Source: JAXMHQ01 sp046346665 (GTDB lineage: Bacteria; Verrucomicrobiota; Verrucomicrobiia; Limisphaerales; JAXMHQ01). From it: 64,000 bases of DNA. Shown piece after piece: positions 16,067 through 25,130 of the stretch. Each line of letters starts with the position of its first letter. Within the stretch, counting starts at the first letter, position 1. Under the pieces are notes generated by a model. That model made no database searches. It saw only the letters and a list, made by a program, of their open reading frames with translations, and had not been told where the DNA came from. The stretch spans positions 59,449 through 123,448 of the forward strand of contig JAXMHQ010000010.1 of assembly GCA_046346665.1 (NCBI GenBank). Direction: 5' to 3'. Made by a program: the position numbers and the translations under genes.

Positions 16067-16535
16067 AAAATCAATTCAGTTCCCAAGTCAGCCACTTGGA
16101 GCGCGGAGCCATCATTCCTGCCCCCAGCCGGGTGGTCAGTTATCGGTTCCGCAGGTTATGCTGTCCGCAGGCCCGTTGGGCCAAACGGAGCGGAAATACT
16201 AGCAAAGCAAAATCACTGCGCAACAGGTTTTTGAAAAAAAGATGCAAAGCCAAAACTTTGACGCGAATTGCGCGAATTACCGCTAATTAAGGATGGCGGA
16301 CGCTGTCCACCTCACTTGTCCGTGCAGGCAACTCCCAGCAGGAAGCTCCGGATATCTGGCCGAACCCGGCGCACCAGGAGGAATTAGCGAAAATTCGCGT
16401 AAATTCGCGTCAAGCCTTTCCCCGCTCGCGTCAAAAAAGAGGCTTCCCCGGCACCCCCCATGCTGTTACAACCACCGTAAATCAAGGCCCCGATGGCCGG
16501 CTTTCAGAGATCCTCGGGGCCGGGGAAGGATCGCT
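16067..16535. other. Divergent leader region between rplB and the receiver gene
   Basis: This 469-nt stretch has no convincing gene. Towards rplB it holds a candidate promoter (16196-16223) and a GGCCCGTTGGGCC palindrome (16170-16182) that would lie in the 5' leader. Further right are GCGAATT-type tandem strings at 16260-16290 and an AAATTCGCGT repeat at 16392-16411. The right end carries GGAAGGA (16525-16531), a good ribosome binding site for the receiver gene. No rplW, rplD, rplC or rpsJ coding sequence is present. Confidence 0.6.
16196..16223 (-). promoter_or_regulatory. Candidate sigma-70 promoter of the ribosomal cluster
   Basis: On the minus strand TTGCGC (16218-16223) and TAGTAT (16196-16201) are separated by 16 bp, about 130 nt upstream of rplB. 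It is the best match to a housekeeping promoter in this gap. The call is by eye only. Confidence 0.4.
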
Positions 16536-16955
16536 ATGAGCGCTGAAATCAATGCCGGTCGCAAAAAACGGATCCTGGTCGTGGACGATAACGAGGTCAT
16601 CCTGTCCACCCTCACCCCCAGGCTCCGCGCCCACGGATACGACGTCTTCACCGCCACCGACGGCGCCGCCGGCATCACCGCCGCGCGCAAAAACCGGCCC
16701 GACGCCATCCTCCTCGACCTGAGTTTTCCGCCCGACGTCGCCCACGGCGGCGGCGTGGGCTGGGACGGATTCGTCATCCTGGAATGGCTCCGCCGCACCG
16801 AAGGCGGCGAACACACGCCCGTCTTCATCATCAGCATCTCCGATCCCGAAAAATTCCGCGACCGCGCCCTGGCCGCCGGCGCCGCCGGCTACTTCCACAA
16901 ACCCCTCGACCACGACGCGCTCCTGGCAGAGATTGACAAGGTGATTGCAAAATAA
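16536..16955 (+). CDS. Single-domain response regulator (receiver only)
   Basis: The 139-residue protein is one CheY-like receiver domain. The acidic pair is in ILVVDDNEV, the phospho-acceptor Asp in AILLDLSFP and the conserved Lys in GYFHKPLDH near the end. An insert, PDVAHGGGVGWDGF, lengthens the loop after the acceptor. There is no output domain, so it must work by protein contact or as a phosphate relay. The ATG at 16536 is preceded by GGAAGGA; a longer reading of the frame upstream has no supporting signal. No kinase gene is adjacent. Confidence 0.85.
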   Translation: MSAEINAGRKKRILVVDDNEVILSTLTPRLRAHGYDVFTATDGAAGITAARKNRPDAILLDLSFPPDVAHGGGVGWDGFVILEWLRRTEGGEHTPVFIISISDPEKFRDRALAAGAAGYFHKPLDHDALLAEIDKVIAK

Positions 16956-16956
16956 G

Positions 16957-17178
16957 TGCGGAATGCGGAGTGCGGAATGCGGATCCTGGCAGCATGCTTC
17001 ACAGTGGGGCAGAGACTCCGTCGAGCCCTCGAAGGATTGGTGGATTAATGGATCCATGGATAAATGGGAAGACTGGCGCGAACCCACCCAGCAATCCAAA
17101 TATCCATTTATCCAACAATCCCACGGTCCACAGTCAGAGCTCGAAGGAGTCTCGCCCCACCTTGGAGGATTCCGCATT
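16957..17178. repeat. Three-layer nested palindrome
   Basis: Three inverted repeats are nested. The outermost arms are AATGCGGATCC (about 16975-16985) and GGATTCCGCATT (about 17166-17177). Next come GTGGGGCAGAGACTCC (from 17004) and its inverse GGAGTCTCGCCCCAC (ending 17160). The core is a GGATNNNT octamer hairpin (17035-17068 with 17089-17124). All three arm types occur separately elsewhere in the window. Confidence 0.75.
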
Positions 17179-17180
17179 TG

Positions 17181-17554
17181 ATGACACGCTTCCGCCCGGC
17201 TCTCCTGTCCGCGCTCATGAAAATGCGGACCTTTCTCATCCTCACGGTTTTGTTCCTGTTAGGCTCCCTGGCCACCTGCCGCGTCTCCGGCTCCCGCTGG
17301 CCCGAGCGCGTCGACGTCAGCTTCGCCGTTTCCATGACGGTCCTCGCCGTGGGCGGCGCCATCGCCTGCGCCAGCGCCTTCGCCCTGCTCCAGCGCGGGC
17401 TCGCCGGCCAGCCGCTGGATTCCAATCTCACCCTCGTCATCGCCCTGCTCGGCGGACTCCTCCTCTTCCAGTTCACTGGGGCCTCGCCCTCGCCCTCGGC
17501 CTCATCGCCGGCGCCGCCATCGTCGCCCGCGGGTTCGGTCACAGGAAGGATTGA
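17181..17554 (+). CDS. Small membrane protein, frameshifted near its 3' end
   Basis: From ATG 17181 the frame encodes MTRFRPALLSALMKMRTFLI, a first hydrophobic segment (LILTVLFLLGSLATC), a second (VSFAVSMTVLAVGGAIACAS) and a third (LTLVIALLGGLLLFQF). Near 17475 the frame changes. Continuing in the +2 frame gives LALALGLIAGAAIVARGFG and a stop at 17554, a natural fourth segment, whereas the original frame turns into Ser/Pro-rich nonsense. A single-base indel is therefore likely. No family is recognised. Confidence 0.55.
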
Positions 17555-17568
17555 CAGGAGACTTCTTT

Positions 17569-17656
17569 ACAGGAGGCAGCAGAGAGAGCAGAGGGGGAAA
17601 TGAAATGCGTTTTCGGCGACCGAGTTTTATTCTCCGCTCCCTCTGCTGCCTCCTGT
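17569..17656. repeat. Perfect 16-bp inverted repeat, 56-nt loop
   Basis: ACAGGAGGCAGCAGAG (17569-17584) pairs with CTCTGCTGCCTCCTGT (17641-17656). It lies in the gap between the frameshifted membrane protein and the Tat-exported dehydrogenase subunit. It may be another dispersed element. Confidence 0.7.
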
Positions 17657-17743
17657 GAAAAATTGTCCCTTGAGTCCAGCTCCTGTCTGAGTTGGATCTT
17701 TACAGCGTTCCTTGGACCGTCTATTTCCTGTGGGCACGTGCGT

Positions 17744-18349
17744 ATGCACACGATGCCGCGCTCCCACCCGGTGTCCCGCCGCGATTTTCTCCGCACAACC
17801 GCGGCCGGGCTGCTCGCTTTGCCATTGATGCAACTGCCCCCGCTCTGGGGCATCTCCCTGCGCGTGTTCACCAACGACGAAGCCGCCACGGTCAATGCCA
17901 TGTGCGACCGCCTCGTCCCCCCCGATGAAGACCCAGGCGCCGCCTGGGCCGGCGTCGTCCAGTTCATCGACCGCAAACTGGCCGGCTATTACCGCCGCTA
18001 CCTCCCCCTCTACCGCGCCGGACTCAAGGGCGTCCACGAATCAAGCCACGCCCTCTACCAGAAAGACTTCGTCGCCCTCACCCTCGGCCAGCAGGACGCC
18101 CTCCTGCACCAGATGGAATCCAACCAGGCGCCCGGCGCCACGTGGAAAACCACGCCGTCCTCCGGGTTTTTCAACGTCCTCCTCGACCACACGCTGCAGG
18201 GCTTTTACGGCGGCCCCCGCCACGGCGGCAATCGCGAGATGATCAGCTGGCGCATGCTCGGATTGTCCACGCCGCCCCTCCGGAGCCAGCGCCCGCTGGA
18301 AGCCGTCTGGGCCCCCAAACCGTCCGCGTCCCCGGACCCCAAGCCATGA
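17744..18349 (+). CDS. Gluconate 2-dehydrogenase subunit 3-like protein with Tat signal
   Basis: The 201-residue protein opens with a twin-arginine signal, SRRDFLRTTAAGLLALPL (about residues 9-26). The mature part matches the small subunit that partners membrane-bound GMC flavoproteins (FTNDEAATVNAMCDRLVPPD, then the Asp/Arg-rich middle and GFYGGPRHGG near the end). The small subunit is thought to carry the folded flavoprotein through the Tat system. Starts at 17744 and 17753 are both possible. The stop overlaps the ATG of the GMC gene (ATGA), so the pair is translationally coupled. Confidence 0.75.
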   Translation: MHTMPRSHPVSRRDFLRTTAAGLLALPLMQLPPLWGISLRVFTNDEAATVNAMCDRLVPPDEDPGAAWAGVVQFIDRKLAGYYRRYLPLYRAGLKGVHESSHALYQKDFVALTLGQQDALLHQMESNQAPGATWKTTPSSGFFNVLLDHTLQGFYGGPRHGGNREMISWRMLGLSTPPLRSQRPLEAVWAPKPSASPDPKP

Positions 18350-20000
18350 GCCTCAAACATGTCAACGCGGTCGTCATCGGCTCGGGCGCCGGCGGCGGCG
18401 TCGTCGCCAAGGAATTGTCCACCGCCGGGCTCGACGTCGTCCTGCTCGAACGCGGCGCGCAACCCGCCCCGAGGAGGAACGCAAGGACGATCCTCGAAAT
18501 CAGCGCACCACCGCGTTAGGCGTTCCCTACGGCCCCGACGAGGAAAAGGAACCGCGCGTGTTCGTCGATCCGGACGGACGCGAACGCGTCGTGTGGCCGG
18601 CCGACGGCAATTACAACAACAACGCCGCCTGCGTCGGCGGCGGAACCCTCAGCTACGGCGCCATGGCCTGGCGTTACATGGCCCAGGATTTCCGCATGAA
18701 ATCGCTCTACGGAACCCCGGAGGGCAGCACGCTGGACGACTGGCCGATTTCCTACGACGACCTGGAACCGTTTTACGAAAAAGCGGAATGGGAAATCGGC
18801 GTGTCGGGCGATCCATCGGCCGATCCGTTCAAGGCGCCGCGACGGCGCGGACTGCCGATGCCGCCGCTGCCCGATTCCAACGAGACGAAACTGTTGAAAC
18901 CGGCCGCCCAGCGGCTCGGATGGCACCCGTTCTACATCCCGATGCTGCGCAACACGGTTCCCTACAACGGGCGCCTCGGCTGCATGCGCTGCCGCTGGTG
19001 CTGCGGCTTCGCCTGCGAATGCAACGCCAAGTGCGGCACCCAGAACACCGTCATCCCCACCGCCCTCGCCTCCGGCCATTGCGAACTCCGCACCAACAGC
19101 ATCGTCTCCAATATCGTCCTCGACTCCCGCGGCCGCGCCACAGCGGTGCAATACTTCGACGAAAACAACCGCCTCCAGACCCAGACCGCCGACCTCATCG
19201 TCGTCTCCGGCGGCGCAATCGAATCCGCCCGGCTCCTGTTGAATTCCAAGAGCGCCCTGTTCCCCCAGGGACTCGGCAACCGGCACGACTGGGTCGGACG
19301 CAACCTCCAGGGACACGCCTACAGCGGCGCCGAGGGTTTGTTCGATCACGACGTCTACGACGACCTCGGGCCCGGCGCGGAGATTGCCATCTGCGATTTC
19401 AACCACGGCAACCCCGGGCTCCGCGGCGGCATGATGCTGGCCAACGAATTCCAGCGTCTGCCTTACATGTTCACCAGCCACGGGCCCGACGGCAAACCGC
19501 GCTGGGGCAAGGCCCACAAGGATTTCATGCGCTCCTGGTTCAAGCGCACCATCGTCATCATGGGACCCTCCCAGGAAATGCCCGTGTTCGATTCCCGCGT
19601 GCAGGTCGATCCCAAAGTCCGCGATTTCTGGGGCATCCCCGTCGCCCGGCTCTCCGGCCTCGACCATCCGCATAACCTCGAATTGTGTAAATTCGCCTCC
19701 GACCGGTCGGAACAATGGCTCCGCGAAGCCGGCGCGATTGAAACCGTCCGGCGCCAGAAAAACCAGCGATGGCTTAGCGGCGGACAGCACCAGGCCGGCA
19801 CGTGCCGCATGGGCAACGACCCCGCGACATCCGTGGTCGACAAACATTGCAAGCTGCACGACGTCGACAACGTGTTCGTCATCGACGCCAGCGTCCACGT
19901 GACCAACGGCGGATTCAACCCCGTGCTCACCATCATGGCGATCGCCTATTACGCGTCGGATTACATCAAGACCGCGTGGAAAGGCGGCGGTTTGCGCTAA
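18346..20000 (+). CDS. GMC family FAD oxidoreductase (periplasmic dehydrogenase subunit), one frameshift
   Basis: The N terminus NAVVIGSGAGGGVVAKEL is the FAD-binding Rossmann motif, followed by VVLLERGAQP. Near 18470 the frame shifts by one; the new frame gives EEERKDDPRNQRTT directly and then runs without a break to 20000. Seen there are GGGTLSYGAMAWR, the cysteine group GCMRCRWCCGFACECNAKCG, GGAIESARLLLNS and the C-terminal GMC motif GQHQAGTCRMG with DASVHVTNGGFNPVLTI. Such flavoproteins oxidise sugars or alcohols and pass electrons to cytochrome c. The small subunit upstream and multiheme cytochrome downstream fit this. The shift may be a sequence error. Confidence 0.85.
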
Positions 20001-20001
20001 C

Positions 20002-21092
20002 ATGAAACCCGGGCAAAAGCGTCGAAAATTACTCTGGTGGCTGCTGCTGTCCCCGATCGCTCTCGTCATCCTGGCTGTTCCGGCCGGGAGCGCCTATTAC
20101 GCCGCCGCGGGCGCTAAAGCCTACCATTCGCTGCCACGAAATCCAGCGCCTACCACGACCACTGGTCCATCTCCGCGCATCGCTCGGTTCAATGCAAGGA
20201 ATGCCATGGCAGCTTGTTCACGACCGACCTGAAATTCCATCTCAACAACGCCCGCCAGCTCTGGCTCCACATGAGCGGCCGGGTGCCGGAACGATTGCTC
20301 GTCCGCCAGCGCGACATCAGCCGCGGCATGAACGAGCGCTGCGGCAAATGTCATGAACAGGAATACTCCGCCTGGTCCGCCGGCCCGCACGGCGCCAGTT
20401 ACGCCAAAATCTTCCTCAACCCCGAACACAACAGCCACCGCATCGTCAGCGATCAATGCCTGCTCTGCCACGGCATGTTCTTCGAAGGCGACAGCCGCGA
20501 ACTGATCCAGCCGCGCGCCCTGGCCGGCCCGTGGCATATGTCCCCGGATGTCTCCCCGCAAACACACTCCATCCCCTGCATCGCCTGCCACTCCGTGCAT
20601 CGCCCCGGGACCCCCGCGGGGATGATCTCCGCCGACGGCACCAACCACGCCAAAGCCACCATCCAGCTCAGCTTCTTCGATCGGCGCGAACAATTGCCCT
20701 TCGATGTCGCCGTGCTGCCGCTGCCTCATCTGCTCGACGGCACCCGGCCGGTCCGCGTCGCTCCCGACCAGCGTCAGGCACTGTGTTATCAATGTCACGC
20801 GCCCGATCACACCGCGCAGGCCGGCTCCGGCGAGGACCGCACCGGCGTCGGCGTGCACGAGGGATTCAGTTGCTTTGCCTGCCACCAGGGCCACGACCAA
20901 AGCCCGCGCGCGTCCTGCGCGACCTGCCATCCGCAACTCTCCAACTGCGGCCTCGACGTGGAAACCATGGACACCACCTTCCGGTCCAAATCGAGCACGC
21001 ACAACATTCACTCCGTGAAATGCACCGACTGCCACCCCGGCGGCCGCCCGGCGAAACGAACGGCAGTGAATCCCAGAGCTGACGCGAATTAA
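20002..21092 (+). CDS. Eight-heme c-type cytochrome, one frameshift near the N terminus
   Basis: It starts with a membrane anchor or signal (KLLWWLLLSPIALVILAVPA). The frame then breaks near 20120-20140; in the next frame it reads SAYHDHWSISAHRSVQCKECHG and continues openly to 21092. Eight CxxCH heme sites are visible: CKECH, CGKCH, CLLCH, CIACH, CYQCH, CFACH, CATCH and CTDCH. The protein should be exported and anchored in the periplasm, most likely as electron acceptor for the GMC dehydrogenase one base upstream. The intact part alone (from 20214) has seven sites. Confidence 0.8.
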
Positions 21093-21112
21093 CACGAATT
21101 CAGGCTCTATAT

Positions 21113-21310
21113 GGTGGGGCGAGACTCCGTCGAACTGACTCCTCAGGTATGGGCTCGACTCCGTATTGCCCGGGAACGCAGTCGCGCGAAGGGGCGCGAT
21201 GGCAGCAAAGGAAGAACTTTGGATTTCTTAGCCGCCATCGCGCCCCGCTACGCGCGACCCCCTGCTTCCATGGTTCGGCCTGAAAATTGAAATTTGAAAT
21301 TTGAAATTTC
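21113..21310. repeat. Repeat block: GGTGGGGCGAGACTCC element, long hairpin, heptamers
   Basis: This gap holds three elements: a GGTGGGGCGAGACTCC copy (21113-21139); an inverted repeat with arms GGGGCGCGATGGC (21191-21203) and GCCATCGCGCCCC (about 21233-21245), extended by GTCGCGCG and CGCGCGAC; and an AAATTTG heptamer run (21285-21310). It separates the cytochrome from the ccsA-like gene. Confidence 0.65.
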
Positions 21311-21326
21311 ATTGTAACCTGTCTCC

Positions 21327-22142
21327 ATGACTGAGGGTTCGGGCCGTTTGTTTTTTTTCTTCGCCGTCGTGCTCTACGGCGTCAGCACGGTCTACTCGGT
21401 CTTCCTCTGGCGCCGCGGGTTCCGGCGCGACAACCGGATCAATTACCTGATCCTGGCCGGCGCCTTCGCCCTGCACACCACGGCGATGTTTCAACGCGGG
21501 TTTTCCCTGAACCATTGCCCGGTCAACAACCTCTACGAGGCCACCCTGTTCATGGCCTGGACCATCACCGCCGCCTATCTTTTAATCGGCCTATGGCCTC
21601 CGCTGCGGTTCTTCGGCGTGTTCGCGTCGCCCATCCTGTTCGCGATGGGCGTCTTCGCCTGAAATGCCGGCGCTGGATCCGCCGCACGGGCCGCAGCCGG
21701 AATTCAGCGGCGCGGCGGCCAGCCTGCATGCCGCCCTGATCCTGCTGGCTTACGGCGCCTTCGGCCTGGCCAGCGTGTCGAGCATCATGTTCCTCAGCCA
21801 GGAGCACAACCTCAAGTTCCGCAGCTCCGCGCCGTGCTGTCGCTGCTCCGCCCATCCAGCAACTCCGGAAACCGTCACGCTGCGGCTTGTCATGGCCGGG
21901 TTCGCACTGCTCACCCTCGGCCTCGCCATCGGCGACCCATCTCCCGCGCCGCAGTGGCCATCTGCTCTACCAAGGTGGTGGTCGGGCCGTCGGCGGGCGC
22001 TCTACCTCGCCCTGCTGCTCTCGCGCACTGGAAATTCGTCCTGACCGGACGCCGCTTCACCCTGGCCTGCGCGCTGATCTTCATCTTCGTGCTGCTCACG
22101 TTCTGGGGCACCAACACTGCTGTCGCCGCTGCATCATCCTGA
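21327..22142 (+). pseudogene. CcsA/HemX-like cytochrome c assembly protein, multiply frameshifted
   Basis: The translated pieces clearly belong to one polytopic protein. These are the first helix (LFFFFAVVLYGVSTVYSVFL); the conserved CPVNNLYEATLFMAWTI (21510-21560); then, after a shift at 21660, PALDPPHGPQPEFSGA and LILLAYGAFGLASVSSIMFL; and later HWKFVLTGRRFTLACALIFI followed by VLLTFWGTN (22030-22115). At least five frame changes are needed (near 21660, 21828, 21866, 21950, 22025). The family transports or handles heme for cytochrome c maturation, or controls HemA. Its place between a multiheme cytochrome and hemA fits both roles. The breaks may be sequencing errors. Confidence 0.75.
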
Positions 22143-22146
22143 CCGC

Positions 22147-23181
22147 ATGCCCATCGTTGTCATCGGATTGAGCCGCTCTCGCCCGTAGTGCGCGAACGAT
22201 TCGCGTTCGTCGATCCCGAAAATCCCCGACGCGCTCCGCCGGCTCGCGAATCCGGCCTCGCCGACAGAGGCGTCATCCTGTCCACCGCCACAACCGCGTC
22301 GAACTCTGCGTCGCCACCCGGCTCGAACCGTCGCCGCGTTCGCCGAACTCGCCGGTTCCTCCTCGAAAGCCGCCGATGCCCCGATCCGCCGGCGCCGAAC
22401 TCTACACGCTGTCGATCCGCTGGCCTCGCTGCACCTGTTCCGCGTCGCGTGTTCGGCCTCGATTCCATGGTGCTCGGCGAAGCCGAAATCCTCGGCCAGC
22501 TCAAGAAAGCCCGACCTCGCGCCCTCCAGCACCGGCTCACCGGCGACGCCTCAGCCGCGTCTTTCAACGCGCCTTCCACATCGCCAAACTCGTCGCGGAA
22601 ACCCAGATCGGCGCGGCAACGGCACATCTCCGTCGCCTCCGTCGCCGTGGAACTCGCCGGCATTGCTCCTCGAAAGGCCGCCACGTTATGGTCATCGGCG
22701 CCAGCGGCCGGCGAAACCGCGCGCGCCCTCATGTCGCGCGGCACCGGCCCGGCATCGTCGTCGCCAACCGCTCGAACCGCGCCCGCCGCCCTCGCCACCA
22801 CGACGAGCTCGGCGGACGCGCGCCGTGCGCTTCGACGACTGGAGGAGCCCGCGAATTCGAATCGATCGACATCACCATCAGCAGCACCGCCTCGCCCATA
22901 CCCATCCTCGCCGCGCCCTGCTCGAACCGCTTATGAAACGGCGCCGCCACCGGCCCTGTCCTGGTCGATATCGCCGTCCGCGTGACGACCGGGTGATGCG
23001 CATGCCGGACGTCTACCTCTACAACGTGGACGACCTGCAGCAGATCGCCGACGATTACCTCCAGCAACGCAAGGAGGAAGTCGCCGCCTGCGAACGAATC
23101 ATCCGCGAGAAAGTCGAAAAGCTCCTCGCTTCACGCGACAATGACCCCGGCGGAGCAGAGCTGAGCAGTTTAAGAGTTTAG
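22147..23181 (+). pseudogene. hemA: Glutamyl-tRNA reductase, multiply frameshifted
   Basis: Pieces in different frames give MPIVVIGLS at the start, RERFAFVDPENP, the GVILST element that normally precedes the active-site Cys, FGLDSMVLGEAEILGQLKKA, LSRVFQRAFHIAKLVAETQI, KGRHVMVIGA (NADPH domain), ESIDITISSTASPIPI and the C-terminal dimerisation part DVYLYNVDDLQQIADDYL, ending KEEVAACERIIREKVEKLLA. HemA makes glutamate-1-semialdehyde, the first step of tetrapyrrole synthesis. Many small deletions are needed to explain the breaks, including loss of the CNR residues. The last codons run into an octamer repeat. Either the locus is dead or, more likely, this stretch is poorly assembled. Confidence 0.8.
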
Positions 23182-23269
23182 GAGTTTAGGAGTTTAGGAG
23201 TTTAAGAGTTGTTTCAGTGAATGCGCGAGCCCCACTCTTAAACTCTCAAACTCATAAACTCACAAACTG
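23167..23269. repeat. Octamer-period hairpin, GAGTTTNN type
   Basis: The left arm (23167-23210) is a run of GTTTAAGA/GTTTAGGA octamers; the right arm (23231-23269) is the complementary AAACTC series. The loop holds GAGCCCCAC, the inverse of the element core. It lies right after hemA. Confidence 0.75.
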
Positions 23270-23311
23270 AAAATCGTTGCCCCCTCCGCACCGGCTCATT
23301 ACCGTGACCCC

Positions 23312-24094
23312 GTGGCCGTGCAACTCACCATCCTGGGCAGCGGATCGTCCGGGAACTGCGCCTACGTGGAGACCGGGGAAACCCGGCTGCTCGTCGACGC
23401 CGGATTCAGCCTGCGCCAGATCCGGCAGCGCCTCGCCACCATCGGGCGCGCCCCCGAAAACCTGAGCGGCATCCTCATCACCCACGAGCACAGCGACCAC
23501 ATCGCCGGACTGGGCGCGCTCGTGGAAAAACTCCAGGTGCCCGTCTATTGCAACCGCGCCACCGCCGAGGCGATCCAGGATTCCACGGGCAAACGACTTC
23601 CCTGCCGCCTGTTCGCCACCGGCGCCAGTTTCGAAATCGGGGAGGTGCTCGTGGAAACATTCTCCATTCCCCACGACGCCCAGGATCCCGTCGGCTTCCT
23701 CCTGCGCACCGCTTCGGGTAATCTCGGGTTTCTTACCGACCTCGGCCACGCCACGCAGCTCGTGCTGCAGCGAGTCCGCCCGGCGAACGCGCTCGTCCTC
23801 GAGGCGAATCACGACGTGAAAATGCTGCAGGAATGCCCGCGCCGCCCCTGGAGCCTCAAGCAGCGCATCCTCGGCCGGCACGGACACCTCTCCAACGAAG
23901 CCGCCGCCGACGCCGCCGAATTCCTCATGTCCGCCGACCTCCGCCACCTCTACCTCGGACACCTCAGCCGGGAATGCAACACGCCCGACCTCGCCCGCCG
24001 CGTCGTCCAGCAGCGGCTCGAAAAAATCGGCGCCTCGCATTGCCGCCTCGAACTCACGTCCCAATCCACGCCCTGCGCCACGCTGGCGCTCTAG
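23312..24094 (+). CDS. Metallo-beta-lactamase fold hydrolase, WalJ/YycJ-like
   Basis: The 260-residue protein starts VQLTILGSGSSGNCAYVE, the typical opening of the YycJ/WalJ branch. Metal-binding residues are in THEHSDHIAGL (about residues 56-66), with a further histidine in FSIPHDAQDPVGF, an Asp in GFLTDLG and a histidine in YLGHLSREC. Members are thought to be 5'-3' exonucleases acting on DNA with mismatches; that role is family knowledge, not shown here. Unlike in Firmicutes there is no walKR locus nearby. Confidence 0.85.
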   Translation: MAVQLTILGSGSSGNCAYVETGETRLLVDAGFSLRQIRQRLATIGRAPENLSGILITHEHSDHIAGLGALVEKLQVPVYCNRATAEAIQDSTGKRLPCRLFATGASFEIGEVLVETFSIPHDAQDPVGFLLRTASGNLGFLTDLGHATQLVLQRVRPANALVLEANHDVKMLQECPRRPWSLKQRILGRHGHLSNEAAADAAEFLMSADLRHLYLGHLSRECNTPDLARRVVQQRLEKIGASHCRLELTSQSTPCATLAL

Positions 24095-24117
24095 CCCGCC
24101 TCAATTCGGTTCACCCG

Positions 24118-25026
24118 ATGTTCGAACTTCGCAAAATCGAAACCTTCGACCTGCCCGAACTCCAGCCCTACGCCACCATGCGGCGATCGATCGATCACGA
24201 ACGCCAGGGCATCTTCGTGGCCGAAGGCACCAAGGTCGTCCGGCGCCTGCTCGAAAGCCGGTTCGAACTCGTCTCCGTCCTGCTCCCCGAAAAATGGGTC
24301 GACTCCTTCCGGCCCCTGCTCGAAACCCGGCCCGAAACGTTCCCCGTGTTCGTCGCTGAAAAAAAGCTGCTGGAGAAACTGACCGGATTTTCCATGTTCC
24401 AGGGCGTGCTGGCGGTGGGCCGGATTCCTGCCCGGCCGACACTGGAATCGCTGCTGGACGCCGCGCCGCGGCCGCGGCTCCTCGCGGCGGTGGAAGGATT
24501 GACCAGCGCGGAAAATCTCGGCGCGCTCGTCCGGAACTGCGCCGCGTTCGGAGTGCACGGCCTCGTCGTCGGAGAATCGTCCAGCAGCCCCTTCCTGCGC
24601 CGCGCCGTCCGGAACTCGATGGGCACCATTTTTCAGCTCCCCGTGTTCGAATTGCCCCGGACCGCGCCCATCCCGCCAGCCGGCAATTCCTGGACGGAAG
24701 GGCCCGACCAGGATGTCGTTCTCGCCCCGCCCCCGCACGCCGCGTCGCCGGGACTCGCGGCCGCCCTGCGGCAATTGCGCGCACAGGGCGTCCGCTGCGT
24801 CGCCGCGCACCCGCGCGCCGATGGACGTACCCTCGCGGGCACGGATTTCTCGGGCGATTGTTGCGTGGTCTTTGGCAGCGAAGGATTTGGCATTTCGGAG
24901 GACGTGCTGGCGGCCTGCGACGACGCGGTCGCCGTGCCGATGGCGCCCGGGGTGGATTCCCTCAACGTGGCCGCGGCCGCCGCGGTGTTCCTCTACGAAA
25001 TCCGCCGCCAGCGCGGCCAGGGCTAA
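24118..25026 (+). CDS. TrmH/SpoU family RNA 2'-O-methyltransferase
   Basis: The 302-residue protein has an N-terminal substrate-binding domain (RQGIFVAEGTKVVRRLLESR) and a SPOUT knot. Motif 1 is GLTSAENLGALVRNCAAFGV (about residues 131-150), motif 2 VVFGSEGFGI and motif 3 VPMAPGVDSLNVAAAAAVFL. These methylate ribose in rRNA or tRNA; the target is not predictable. The ATG at 24118 follows the stop of the hydrolase by 23 nt; the frame upstream of it lies over that gene and is not coding. A loop of about 40 residues before motif 2 is longer than usual. Confidence 0.88.
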   Translation: MFELRKIETFDLPELQPYATMRRSIDHERQGIFVAEGTKVVRRLLESRFELVSVLLPEKWVDSFRPLLETRPETFPVFVAEKKLLEKLTGFSMFQGVLAVGRIPARPTLESLLDAAPRPRLLAAVEGLTSAENLGALVRNCAAFGVHGLVVGESSSSPFLRRAVRNSMGTIFQLPVFELPRTAPIPPAGNSWTEGPDQDVVLAPPPHAASPGLAAALRQLRAQGVRCVAAHPRADGRTLAGTDFSGDCCVVFGSEGFGISEDVLAACDDAVAVPMAPGVDSLNVAAAAAVFLYEIRRQRGQG

Positions 25027-25058
25027 ACCCGTAGCGCAGGCCGCCCGGCCTGCCGTAT

Positions 25059-25081
25059 CGCCGACCGCCGGTCGGCGTTTT
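25059..25081 (+). terminator. Rho-independent terminator after the RNA methyltransferase
   Basis: The stem CGCCGACC / GGTCGGCG with a three-base loop is followed by TTTT. A second GC stem (CAGGCCG / CGGCCTG, about 25038-25052) lies just before it. The pair resembles other dispersed hairpin elements. Confidence 0.55.
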
Positions 25082-25130
25082 CGGGCGACGACACTCGACA
25101 AATCGATGTGCGTGGTTTACGGTAGGCGCC

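Noticed and set aside
16067..16535. Possible small ribosomal gene (rplW) upstream of rplB
   Set aside because: None of the frames on the minus strand gives an L23-like sequence, and the stretch has promoter and repeat character.
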